The translations under genes and the position numbers were made by a program. Source: Owenia fusiformis (taxonomy: Eukaryota > Annelida > Polychaeta > Sabellida > Oweniidae). Taken from it: DNA of 64,000 nt. The DNA is taken from NCBI GenBank assembly GCA_903813345.2, contig CAIIXF020000012.1:26732184-26796183 (forward strand), read 5' to 3'. Below, piece after piece: positions 38,732 to 51,243 of this stretch (position 1 is the first letter of the stretch; every line of letters begins with the position of its first letter). The notes beneath the pieces were generated by a model that saw only the letters and a program-made list of their open reading frames with translations, was not told the origin of the DNA and searched no databases.

Positions 38732-40856
38732 TAGCGCAGTCAGATGTCCAGAAATGAGCCCTTTATAGTTCGACTTTTTCAGGAAAGCAAAAAACTTGGC
38801 ACAGTTGTAGAAACACTTGATCTGAGTGGAAAATGATTTCGGGGCAAGTGATCCGGGGTGGTCTTCATGGATTTTTTAGTCTCTGACCCCAACCCCTATT
38901 AGGCGGGGAGGGGGTACATCATAAAATATAAATAAAAATGGTTTTGAAGTAAATTTTTTTAAATGACTTCATTTGGTGATTGCTTTGAGCCTTGAAATTG
39001 AGACAAACTGATTGTAGAAGTGGTGTTTAGTGAGGAAAATGCATTTTGACCCAATTATCTAGCGTGAATTCATCTTTTAAAGGGTCAAATATGCAACATC
39101 AAGTACTGTATTTCAAGAATGTGATGTCTGATCATCCTGGAAAAATTCATACTAATAGGGGTATAGGTGTTCATCACAAATATAAAATATGGCTTGGGTA
39201 ACTCATGTATTTTTTGAGATAAAAATTATCGAAATTTGAATTTTTAAGCCCTTGCGGCCTAGGGGTAACCTTATTCTACCTTAATAATTTTTAAGATATG
39301 CAATGTATGGGTCTCATATGAGCTCAAAATGGTGCATTAAGTCTTCTTTTGTCATATTATTCCTAATTAGATGGAAAAATGATTGGAACTTTTCAAAAAA
39401 AAAAGTTTTTTCATTATCGCTTCTGAACGGCCCGGGGTAACCATATTTTACCTAAATAACTTTCAAGATTTGTAATATATGTATATATATATAGCTCAAG
39501 ATGATGCATATAGTTCTGTTTAATCATAATACCTCCAATAAGATGTAGGAAATGATTGGACATTTCTTAAAATTTGAAATTTTTATTTCAGCTTATGATG
39601 GCCGGGGGGGGGGGGGGGGCTTATTTAACCTTGAAATTTCTTAATAATGAGACGTATGCATCTCAAATGAGCTTCAAATTGCGTCATATACTCTTGTTTT
39701 GTCATATTATTCCTTAGGTGATGTAAAAATAATGGAAATTTGAAAAATGACATTTTCATATCAGCTTTTGACAGGTCAGGGGTGATTTTATCATATATTA
39801 CCATAATAGAGAAGCAAGGGATGGAGTGAGTTTAGCAGCCCCGCCCCCACGACCTATGCCATTGGCAGCTTGGGTCATAAAGCATTTATGACCCAAGCTG
39901 CAATAAAACATGCTGTCCTATTCTCAACCAATCAGCGAGCTTGAAGGAACAAGTGCTAAATGCGTGCACAATAATGATGCGATTTCGTCAGAGAAAATGA
40001 CCATATAGAAAGCCATCCTTATTTCGACAACAAACTCTGATTAGTGCGGTGAGTTCAGAGATTTATTGAAAACTGATAGAGTGAAGATGATGCTCTCTTT
40101 TGAGAAGGAAAGTCGAATGAATGCAAAGTGTAAGTCCAGTCACCTTAGCCTGATCAGGGGGAGGGGGTTAAGGTCAGCTGCTTCTGTCTGAAGGTATGTT
40201 TATGTGAGAGCCCAGCCGGGGGCTACCGGATTAACAAAGATGATGATTAGGTAGTTATTTGGCCAATGCCATACCAAAGGCATACACTTATGTTTGATTG
40301 ACATACAAAAACATATACAAAGATACATAAAGAATGCCAAATGTTATCACAATAATTTTCAAAATAAAATTATCTCAAAATGGGGAAAATAGTCTGTTTT
40401 TCACTTTATTCCTAATGAGATAATGATTAACAACAATTAGAAAATTCAGTGTCACATTTAAATCTCAATCCATTTATTCCATTTTAGTACTACCAATAGC
40501 AGTAGAATACAGATGTAACATTACATCCAATGATTGTATGAGAAATGGGGAGGGTTAAACTTTGGTCATGTGCAGGTAAAAATTATAGGTTTTATCCCAT
40601 ACCATGTGCTATCTAAATTGACTTTTTCAGTTTTTAACATCACATATATGCCAGGATAACCACATCAGTATCAAATGTAAGGAGTTTATTCTTTCGCTTT
40701 AAGGCCATGATTGAAGCAGTTGTACTGAAAACATTGAGAAATATCCTTGAATCTGCTTCTCCTATAGAGTAAGGGTGATGCCAGATACCTCACTATTGGG
40801 CTAAAACATTGCATTACCTCCTTAATTTATGTGGTCACTATCTTCCTTCCATCCAT

Positions 40857-41112
40857 TTCAAGGGTTTCAGTTTCCTCCTTAGACTATCCTTGTTCCAGTT
40901 CCACAAGTCTCTCTAGTGCTGTTTTAAAGGTGCAACAATTAGTGCAGAACATTCAACGATCATGGAACAGTGTCAAAATATATTCAAGGGTTTCAGTTTC
41001 CTCCTTAGACTATCCTTGTTCCAGTTCCACAAGTCTCTCTCGTGCTGTTTTAAAGGTGCAACAATTAGTGCAGAACATTCAACGATCATGGACCAGTGTC
41101 AAAATATATTCA
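40857..41112. repeat. 128-bp tandem duplication
   Basis: 40857-40984 and 40985-41112 are nearly identical (e.g. GGGTTTCAGTTTCCTCCTTA). The 106-residue frame over them is repeat-derived. Confidence 0.92.
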
Positions 41113-41802
41113 AGTTTGGATATTTCATCAAGAGTCAAGACTAACATATAGTTTTATTTTTTCCAAGGAAACCACCAGGATGAACATTATTTCGGCTGAT
41201 ATTCCTCTTGAAATGTTTTGGATCTTAAAAATTTATAAGTGGGACTCCCTTTGTATAAGCTTGAATTTACACTTCTTAATGCTGAAATTGATAGTTTATC
41301 TATAAAGGACGATTCTCGGTTTGGAGAACGAAGTTCATCAATCTAAATGAGCATTATCCCTGCTTCGGACAAATTTGATTTTTTTACATAATAAAGATTT
41401 GAATGTCTTCTTTTGAATAGTCATAATTTAATTTGGGTAATATTTCTAGATTTTTCGCAAAAAAATATTAGCGCAGTACACTGATGAACTTCTTTCCCCA
41501 AATCGAGACTTGTATTTATATTGAATCGGTCTATTTGAGCATTATCCCTGCTTCAGACCAATTTGTTATCTTTACATCTTGTAGATTTAAATGTCCTCTT
41601 TTAAATATTCATAGTTTAATTTGGGTAATATTTCTATATTTTTCATGAAAAAAATTTTTAGCCCAGGAGACTGTTCTCCAAACCGAGAATCGTCCTTTTA
41701 AGAAAATAGGTATGTCAAAGAAGATGTTAAGCCAAATATTGCCCCGATAGCTCAGAAAAGTTAAAAAAAGAATTTTCTCTCTACAGACCTTGTTGCCCCT
41801 TT
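40926..41802. mobile_element. MITE copy carrying another MITE
   Basis: The ends AAAGGTGCAACA and TGTTGCCCCTTT are inverted. The sequence outside the inner element matches, inverted, the 360-bp copy at 46586-46945. It lies at the centre of the 5.6-kb palindrome. Confidence 0.7.
41304..41698. mobile_element. 395-bp nested MITE
   Basis: AAAGGACGATTCTCGGTTTG at 41304 and its inverse ending at 41698. The inside holds two direct copies of a block of about 170 bp (ATGAGCATTATCCCTGCTTC and relatives). The related copy at 46586-46945 lacks it, confirming an insertion. Confidence 0.85.
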
Positions 41803-43007
41803 AAGCTAGTGTCCTGGTAAACATCCCAGCTGACATCAAGGCGATGAACTATTTGCAGACTTTATTTTATGTGGGTAATATCATATTTGCATAATCACCA
41901 AATTTGCTTTATATTTCACTATTAGCATGTTTAAGGAAGATGGCAAGAAGATAGTGACCTCACAATGAGGTAATGCAATATCTTAGCCCGATAGTGAAGT
42001 ATCTGCCATCACCATTCGCTCGTATGAAGAAGCATGCCAAAGACTGCTTCTGTCATGACCTAATAAGAATCATAGTCAATACAGTTGATTTTGATGTGGT
42101 TTAAACTGGCAGTAACTTGTGCTGAAAATATTAATTTGAATTGCATATGGCCTATGGTAAGGGGAAATTCCTCCAGTATGTACGCCCTGCCTACATACTT
42201 CAAGGCCATATTTCAAGGCCACTTGGCCTTACCATTTTTCATACAATCGCTAGATGCATTCTGCTACTACTCTTAAATCAACTGATTTGCAGGAATAGAA
42301 GGTGTACCCAGAGGTTATGCAAGTGTTCTTAAGCTTTAAATCTTTTTTGATACCCTAAAAGTAAAAGACATTGCAGTCCTAGAGTCCTTATTCATTCTAA
42401 TGCATTCTTACCCACAGTTTCTATCACCACATGAATGTCAGAATCCATAAATTGTGACCCCTTCGATTAGGTTTTATAGATTTGGATTATATTCTCAAAT
42501 GATAATATACAGAATCTTAACAATGCTACTACTCGTGCGAGTATGAACTGGACTTATCAAACATTTTCATATCTTAGAAAATGTTCCATAAAACTAGATA
42601 GTATTGCTATTGGTACTAAAAGGAATAAATGACTGTTGAGGTTCATTTTTTTTATAATTGTTAATCATTATTGTATATCTCAGAAGGAATAATATGACAG
42701 AACTAGACTATATTCACTATTTTGAGCTCATTTGAGTAGACAATATGATATTATATATCTTTATTTAAATTTTTAAGGTAAAATTAGGTCATCCCTGACC
42801 TATCATAAACTACAATATCAATCTCAAACTGCATGGTTTCATAAACAGAGCTGTAAAAACAGTACTGTACACAGCTGTTTTCTAAAACAGTACTGAGCTG
42901 TAAAACAGTACTGTACTACGCTGTCCAAAACAGATGGTGTTAGAATATTATCGTATGATCTGTAAAATGAAGTCCTCTGATTGGTCAGTTCTTGTGCTGT
43001 ACCAATC

Positions 43008-43096
43008 GGTATTGCTACTGAGATTGTCCCTGTTGATCATCTCCGTCGCAATACAGAAAATATTGGTACGGAAGAGACAATCTCAGTAGCAATACC
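43008..43096. repeat. Hairpin with 21-bp perfect arms
   Basis: GGTATTGCTACTGAGATTGT at 43008 is exactly inverted at 43076-43096. It lies beside the hairpin at 43121 in the right arm of the large palindrome. Confidence 0.9.
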
Positions 43097-43120
43097 TAAG
43101 AGGATCACACGATAAAAACG

Positions 43121-43243
43121 TTATTGAATGATTTGAAGTGCAATACAGGATATATTCTGTATTGGCACTCGACTTCGTCTCGTTCCAATAAGGAATTTCT
43201 CGAGCAGAATATATCCTGTATTGCACTTCAAATCATTCAATAA
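43121..43243. mobile_element. Foldback element with 39-bp perfect arms
   Basis: 43121-43159 is the exact reverse complement of 43205-43243. The loop contains CGACTTCGTCTCG. Perfect arms suggest a recent origin or ongoing correction. Confidence 0.9.
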
Positions 43244-44340
43244 CTTATAGTATTGTACATTGCTATACAGTGCAGTACTCTGACTGCACTGTTCAGTACT
43301 GTTTACAGCGCTGCAATAAGATGTTGTGGATTGGGTGTGTAATATGAAAATGTCATTTTCTTTCCAATCATTTTTCACTCATTGGGAATGATATGTTAAA
43401 ACAGGACTAAAAATACCATTTGATGTGAATATGTCTTATATTTAGAAAATTATTATGGTAAAATAAGGTTACCCCAGGGCCATCAAAAGCTTAAGTGAAA
43501 ATTTTGATTTTTAGATATATCCGATCATTTTTCTACATCTTATTGGAAGAAGTATGATAAAACAAAGCTATATACACCATCTTGAGCTAATTTGAGATGC
43601 ATATATTACATATCTGGGAAATTATTAGGGTAGAATATGGTTACCCCTGGCCCTTTAGAACCGAAAATGAAAATTTAATTTTTTTTTAATTTCCAATAAT
43701 TTTTTTTTCATCTAATTAGGAATAATATGACAAAACAAGACTTAATGCAACATTTAGAATTCATATGAGGCCCAAACATTGTGTATCTTAAAAATTATTA
43801 AGGTAAAATAAGGCTACCCCTAGGCCGCAAGGGCTTAAATATGCAAATTCCGATAATTTATTTCTCAAAAAATACATGAGCTACACAAGCCATATATCAT
43901 ATGAGTGATTAACACCTATACCTCTATTAGTATGAATTTTTTCAGGATAATCAGACATCGCATTCTTGAAATACAGTACTTCATGTCCCATATTTGACCC
44001 TTTGAAAGATGAATTCACGCTAGATAGTTGGGTTAAAATGTATTTTCCTTCCTAAACACCACTCCTAAAATGGGTTTTTCTCAATTTCAAGGCTCAAAGC
44101 AATCACCAAATGAAGTTATTTAAAGAAATATACTTTAAAACTATTTTTATTTATTTTATTGTAATGTACCCCCTCCCCGCCTGATAGGGGTGGGGGTCAG
44201 AGGCTTAAAATCCATGAAGACCATCCCGAATCACTTGCCCCGAAATCATTTTTCATTCAGATCATATGTTTCTACAACTGTGCCAAGTTTGTTGCTTTCC
44301 TGAAAAAGTCGAACTATCAAAGGGACATCTGACTGCGCTA

Positions 44341-45760
44341 TTAGTGTAGGGCTTAAGTGAAATGAGTGTTGACTCCTAGATCCTTTATTTGTCTCCGTTT
44401 GAACTAAGCAATTTTAGTTACTAATAGTATTTTAAAGTTCATGGACATCGTGTATCTCATAGATGCTTCCGCAGCGTATTGATTCCATCAATTATGCTGA
44501 TTGAAATACAGAGTGGTAGGATATCTTGAAATGGTATGACACACTTGATGATTTGCGATCACCGAATGGATTCTGTCTTTTAGTGACGTCACAATTAAGT
44601 CACCCAGCTTTAGATGCTTGATTTTATATATAATTGAGAGATTATCTTCTATATTTCGTGCTTTGTTGATTTATTTTTCACGAAAGCGTTCTATTTGACT
44701 AGATCAACATTCATGCTAAGCACATACCCAGTCTAAGGTCTTACTGACATGATTAAGATAGCGGTTTAGCGCCCCCCGATTTTGACAAAAACGGGGGGCG
44801 CTTATAGGCATCGATGTTTAGTATGAATTTCACCCAAACTTCGCATATATAGACATACTCATGATCTAGTCAAATCGGCATACCTGGTAAATATCCGACC
44901 CATGGTTTTTATATAAGAAACGACAATATTTTTAGCTCAAAACTGCCACGTGTCCGCCATTTCGTGATTCCATCATGTCTAAAATCATTTCTATATGACG
45001 TCATACCAATAAGACGAAATACGTGACAACAGTATCCATAAACAAAATTCCTGAATTCTGATCGCAAAAGGTCAATTGAACAAACCTTCACAACTTATAA
45101 AGAATTATCTAAGAAATCACTTATCTTCTATTCTCTGAATAGTGAGAATAAGGTCGTCAAAGTTAGGTCGTCAAGATTCTGAGGCGGGTGTTTCGTTATG
45201 TTGTCTTTCAGTAAATGCACTATTCCTCAAATAAAGATTCAGCATTTTATGTATGTACCATATAAAGCTTCTTTCAAATATTAAAGCTTTTAATATTAAC
45301 AAAAAATCAGTTTTGGGACTATGACGACTGTTTCTTGTTATGTCTGGAGGTAATGGACGAAAGTTATTTTGTAAAATGTTCTGTCATGGGCTTTAAAGAG
45401 AAGGATATACCACTCTGTTTTGCAAACATGACAACTTCAAATTGAGCATCGCCACGCTTCCCTTTTGTTCTTATTTTAATGAATACTTAGATAAGTTCTT
45501 TACTATTATCATGAAGAAAAATCAATTTAGAATTTAACTGAAGCATGCTTAACATCAGTTAAAAGTTAAAAAAACAAAAACGTATCGTCCTATCATATAC
45601 GAATGCATTGGACATATTTTAAGTCTACAAATTCATCACGAATGCAGGTATAACATCTTGCTGAAGTGTCAGATATGCCCTGTTGTGTCATTTTAGTCAT
45701 TTATTTGCTTTATGCGACTATAGCATACATGGTATTGCTCATGTATTTCCGAAGAATTAG
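44341..45760. repeat. Dispersed repeat family, compact copy
   Basis: Blocks at 44341-44500, 45340-45500 and 45600-45760 match, in the same order, 1183-1345, 3120-3300 and 6540-6800. No coding region was found. Confidence 0.7.
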
Positions 45761-46585
45761 TTGAGGCGAGATAAATCTTGCGACAACTGTATCTCAATTG
45801 CAACTATCAAAAGTCGAAAACATATGTATACTGATATTAAGTATATCGAGCATTGAATCTCTTGGAATTTTTGGGAAAAAAACATCAAGAAAAATGTAAG
45901 TGAAAAGTAAAAATAATAGTGTCCGTTTATAGCATGAAAGAAAACGTGGATCATCTGCAACGAAAATGAAAATCGGGCCTGGGGATGGGGATGGCGCCCC
46001 CTACAATTTTGACCCAATAGTTAAAGCAATTTTAATATTTGAGCCAGGCCACAGGAAAAGGGGTCTTATCACAGATTTTTTCAATATTCTGATTTTTGTT
46101 TATCTTAGAAAGCACAAAGAGACCTTTCAAATGAGCCATGGCTTATGTCTTAACAATTTTTCCTTGCATATATAGACCAAAATTTGAATTTAGCACATTT
46201 CCCTCTTAATCTTGGGCACATTTTTGGCTCTGTAGCACAATTCTAATTTTTGTGATAAGACCGGTTTTTCTATGGCCAAGCTCATTTATTTCTAGCTCAA
46301 ATACATTATTGATGCGTTTAGCTATACGTTATGAGTATGAGTATAAGCGAATTAAAATTTGGCATTTCGCAAAAGATGTGCTTATACATTGTATCGTATA
46401 TTTCATCAATCAATTCTAATGTTCTTTTTAACAAGAATTAAGTAGTTTATCATCCAAATTTCTTGTTTATAAGGTGGGTTGGGTAGTAATATGACTTCAT
46501 ACCAAGTGTCACCATGATTCCTTACCAATTACTCTGTCTAAACGAAATAAGTATTTAGTATTAACTCATTTATAGACAACTTTTT
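45761..46585. other. Gene-free stretch
   Basis: No gene or element recognised. Confidence 0.45.
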
Positions 46586-46945
46586 AAAGGGGCAGCAAGG
46601 ACTGTAGAGAGAAAATTCGAGTTTTTATTTTTTCTGAGCTATCAAGTCAATATTTGGCTTAAAACCTTCTTTGACATACCTATTTTCTTAAAATATATGT
46701 ATAAACTATCAATTTCAGCATTAAGAAGTGTAAATTCAGTTCAAAGCTTCTATAAAGGGAGTTCCACTTAAAGATTTTTAAGATCCACCACGTTTCAAGA
46801 GGAATATCAGCTGAAATAATGTTCATCCAGGGGGTTTCTTTGTAGATATTGACAATATATGTTAGTCTTGATGAAATATCCAAACTTGAATATATTTTGA
46901 CACTGGTCAATGATCATGACCCCCTGCACTAATTGGTGCACCTTT
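46586..46945. mobile_element. 360-bp MITE, uninterrupted copy
   Basis: AAAGGGGCAGCA at one end and TGGTGCACCTTT at the other. Inverted relative to 40926-41802 and lacking the nested 395-bp element. Confidence 0.75.
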
Positions 46946-49900
46946 AATTGGTCATTATTGACTAGGAGTGTGTGAAATTCTCTGAGGATTCCTTTGGTGT
47001 GAAGCCAGTATCAGACAGACAATGGGATTCTGATGGCTTCCTTGGGCAGACACACAGTGTCAGACAAAGTCAGTGTAATTCTTCAGAATATCTCTATAGC
47101 TAAAGCATAAATTATTATGTATTGTTATTGTTATATCATTTTACTAATATTATAATACACTGTGTAAATATTTTACACATAGCCAATTCCAGCCAATCAA
47201 AACACGCTATTTCCCGTAATTGCTAACCAATTACGCATTTGTTGTATGGTTGTGAAGGTGATTGAGATTGATGCTTTGCCAACTTGACCCTTGCAAAACA
47301 TTCATTGAAAACATGTTGAGGTGATCTTGTAGAAAATGTTTTGCAAAGTGTGAAAAGAATTTAAGCCCAAAGACACACGTTACATTGTGGCTGTTTCATT
47401 CCACTCAGGCGTTGCTTGTTAAACTCTGCATGCAAATATTTGGAAACAATGCCTTCATTGGAATGATTCAGCACGCAATGCTTAAATCCTTAAATACATG
47501 TAAAATAGAGTGTCTAAAAATGTACCCAAATGTCCATCAACACGCCGGGTGATCGGGAAAATAGGACGGATGAGGAGCAGCCAGTTTCTGCTAACAAATC
47601 TGGAAATTTCATTTTTTCAAGAAAAGGTTTACCATTGATTTGCTGAATGAGTACGCGCATGGTATGGTTATGGTAAAATATAGGTCTTCTGAGCTTTTTT
47701 ACTGAACCGATACGCTTCTAAAATATGAGATCTATTAAAAAAGTCGCAAAGCCACTATCGTTCACAAGTCAATGTTTTTGCTATAAATCAAGCAACAATA
47801 GTCTACACGACCTGTAATAAACACTTGTAAGTCATTATCATAACTAAATTAATGCAATTGCTGACTAAACAAGTATCCATACATTGTAAAATAATTTAAA
47901 TGGGACTGAGGGGGGGGGGGGGGGGGGGGGAGGGGGAGCAATATGTCTATGAAGTGAAAGAGCTTTACACAAATTCTTGAATTTGAAAAATGAACTAACT
48001 AGATATTACACCTCTGAAGAATGAAAAATATGAGGAAAGGAGTTATAGGACTTTAAGTCAAGTCAGATCTTTTATCCTGTCTTTTATACATATTGCTCCC
48101 CCTCCGTCCAACCCCCTCTATCCCATTTTTTATTATTTCCGATTATTTTTTAAATAATATTTGGAAGCTTATTCTATAAAGATGTCTCCATACAGAGAGG
48201 TCAGACGTTGGAGAAACTGCTCCCATGGGAATTCGTGTGTGTGACCCTCCCGGTATGTGGACGGGTTCAATCTTTTTGAAACCGCAGTGTTCTCATTTGG
48301 ATATCGTTCAGTCTCCTTACTCTGGAAGATGGAACCCCATTATCAACTCCTAAATCATTTTACGATAATTGGCCTGATTCTCTGTGATTTTTCTGTCTTC
48401 ATCTTCGAAGTACTTTCTTTGGGGCTTTTTGAAGGAGCATATTTAAGCTAATCCCAAGTCAAAGACCTACAGCAATGAGATCTGATTTTTGGTTCCGACC
48501 CCGACCAATGTTTTTCACAGGACGGGATAGGGTGCCTCTCAGATATTTTGTCACGTAATTTTATAGGGCTCTCGGGATAGTCGCGCTTGAAAACATGTTA
48601 ATCCCGTCGTAGCACTTTTAGCACTTGAGCTGCAGGATTGTCAGTTTTCAAACCACACTGTCCCGTAATCCCGGGATATAATTATTTAAGACATGACATA
48701 TCCCAGCGCTTGGTAAAAAATTTTGCTGCGGTTTTGCACAAAGCAGCGGTGTAGGAACAACGTACGCCAAAACGCCAGTGCGTAGTGTTGAAAAGTGAGA
48801 ATAAAAAGGCTTATTAATTTTCCTATGTTCTTTATTCATATTTTTTCATAATTGTATTGTGCAAAAGTAATCTCGAGCACACTAGCCTAAAGAAATGTTT
48901 TGTGGATACCATATAATATGCTCCGTTTTTTCAATAGTACTATTTGCATGGTTTTTGTGCCTCTGTTATTTTTCTAGCCTGGGCCACAGATAAATGACAC
49001 TTTGTGAAAATAAAATATTGAAAGTTACCTTGTTTCTACAGTTCTAATACTGTAGAAAATGCAAAGTAATCATTATTGCTCTGTTTGGCAAACAAATTGA
49101 ATTCCCTTACCAACATGCTTTATTTCGTGAAAATCGAGTCACTATTGACTATCTTATGGATTTTAAAACTAAAATACAATTTCGCCAAATATTCGTGATT
49201 CGCGTTTTCTTCACGAATTTGAGAGAAAACAGTTTTTTTCAAAAACTACTTGATGAATACCTTTGCAATTTTTGTGCATGTTACATGATGCTTATGCAAA
49301 CTGTGATAACCTTTAATTATAAAGATGAACCACTTTAAATTTAATATATTTTTTAGTTCTCCCCTACCCCCAATTTTCAATTTCACTATATCAATGTATA
49401 TTCCGTAGCTAGGCAAAATCATAGATAGAAATTATAGTTAAGTCAGCAATTATATATATTTTCTTACTAAATCACCGATTGTTATTGGCAAGCTTAGTTC
49501 TTCTTGAAATATGAATGTTAAAGACAAAAACAACTTGAAAATGTTGATTATTCAATTACGCGTTCTATTGATTTCAGTTCTAGAAAAGCTATTACCTAGA
49601 TTTTTATTTCACTTGAAAGATAATAGATTATTGTTTTAGGAAATATAACATTTTTGGCGCCCCCAAAGTCACGTTGACCTCGATTTGACCTTTGTGGCGG
49701 GAGGTTTATTTCCCTTACTTGCAAATTAGTGTTATAAAAAAGGTTGCAGACATTAGGCTTAATTGTATCATTGATCACGAATGCGTTTCTATAAATCAAT
49801 TGATCAAACTAGATTCTTCAATCTGTGCGTATTGTCGTATTGCACAGTACACGATGGAATCAGACAATACTATATATTTCAATTCAATTATTCGAAAATG

Positions 49901-51243
49901 ATTAGAAATCTCTCATTATTATTTGGAAATTGGTCGTCTATATCATTCGAGACATAAGACTAGACAACAGCAACGCCAAAGCGTAGCAAATCCCATCGAA
50001 AAGCCGTGGCTGGCATTTTTACAAACAAAGTATATAGCAAAAATGGTGGCCATTTTTCAAAATGGCCGCCTTCCACCAAAAGTGTCATTAGACAGTGTAC
50101 CATGCTTATAGTATTCACATACCAAATACGAACAAAAGCGCTCCAGTATTTTTTGAGTTATAGTGAAATGCGTTAAAATGGCAGCCATTTTTCAAAATGA
50201 AAATAGCAGCCTTCTCCCAAAAGTCTGGGGAGAAGATATGTTTTGTAAAATGTATAAAAAAAATTGGAGTCGTAAGAATAAATTTAAGTAGCATGTCTTA
50301 TCATGTCTTATATACACGTTATCCCCCCTCCATCCATCCCCCAATTTTCTCTTGAAAAAATAAATCTTCCAAATTTTTTGAGTTTTATTGCAGAAATCGC
50401 CTAATCCCCCTCCATCCTTTTTGTTCGATTACCGGGCGTGATAACTGTTGTACAAACATTAATGGAGTTCATTAATTCTGACAAGCACTATTCTCTGTTA
50501 CATTATTTAAGAAGGCGTGACTTAACACAAAGGAAGAATTTAACAAGATGAATTATTACGAGCAGTGTTTTTATTCTATTTCCTAATCAGTAACAACCAA
50601 TTTCAAATTACTATAGATCTGTGCAAAATGTATTAATTCTTTCTAGAAGTAATGGTGTGTACATCAGTTATAAAATAAAACAAAAGAGTATTAACATAAC
50701 GCAAGGCTCCCTCCTTTTGATACTGGGATCTTTTTCGCGAATATCGTTGATTAGAACAACATTTTAATCATCTGGAAAAGACACGTCTGCGACAATATTC
50801 GACTTTACAAACGTACATCAAAAAATTTAAACCATATATTGGTAATGAGATTGATTAATTTTCATGATGTTTGTTTCATATAATTCTAAAGAGAATGTGT
50901 TTTACCCATTTTTGTTATCTTGTATATAAGCTACGATAGTTACAGTGCCACTTCACTTGTAGCTTAAAGGGTTACGACAAGCTTCCCGTATAAAAAAGAT
51001 ATGGCGGCTCCAGGCGATTCAACTGGATTAGTCCATTTTTAAGAAATAAGGGGAGTTTTGTAAATACCAGTTTATTGAAATTGATTTGGAGACAAAGTAA
51101 TCCGATAACAATAATTCTGTAAACATTTTAGATTTCAATTTTTCCTTATTATACACAAATAGAAGATCCTGAAACTTCACTCATAAATGTGAAATTGATT
51201 TGTCAAAATTAAATACTCTCTTTCATAAATGTGTGACGATCAA
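46946..51243. other. Gene-free stretch
   Basis: No gene is supported on either strand. A poly-G tract lies at 47910-47930. Repeats around AAAATGGC(C/G)GCCATTTT lie at 50040-50210 and resemble those at 60290-60850. A block at 49650-49700 recurs at 23980-24020. Confidence 0.5.

Larger units (their letters stand above)
38732..44340. mobile_element. 5.6-kb near-palindromic element, TTA-flanked
   Basis: The tips are TAGCGCAGTCAGATGTCC and its exact reverse complement, flanked by TTA at 38729-38731 and 44341-44343. A related empty site with one TTA is at 1183-1185. Inverted similarity continues almost to the centre: 38750-39240 with 43850-44320, 40466-40505 with 42608-42640, 40700-40725 with 42035-42060, and 40770-40855 with 41935-42010. 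TTA duplication is typical of PIF/Harbinger elements. No transposase was recognised, so it is probably non-autonomous. Each arm includes tandem units of about 175 bp (39245-39775; 43440-43900). Younger elements sit in the centre and right arm. Confidence 0.85.

Noticed and set aside
40831-41305. Frames of 106, 60 and 69 residues
   Set aside because: They arise from the 128-bp tandem duplication and MITE sequence inside the large palindrome.
47910-47930. Poly-G runs (also near 28882, 39606 and 62769)
   Set aside because: Simple homopolymers; G-quadruplex potential exists but nothing nearby links them to a function.
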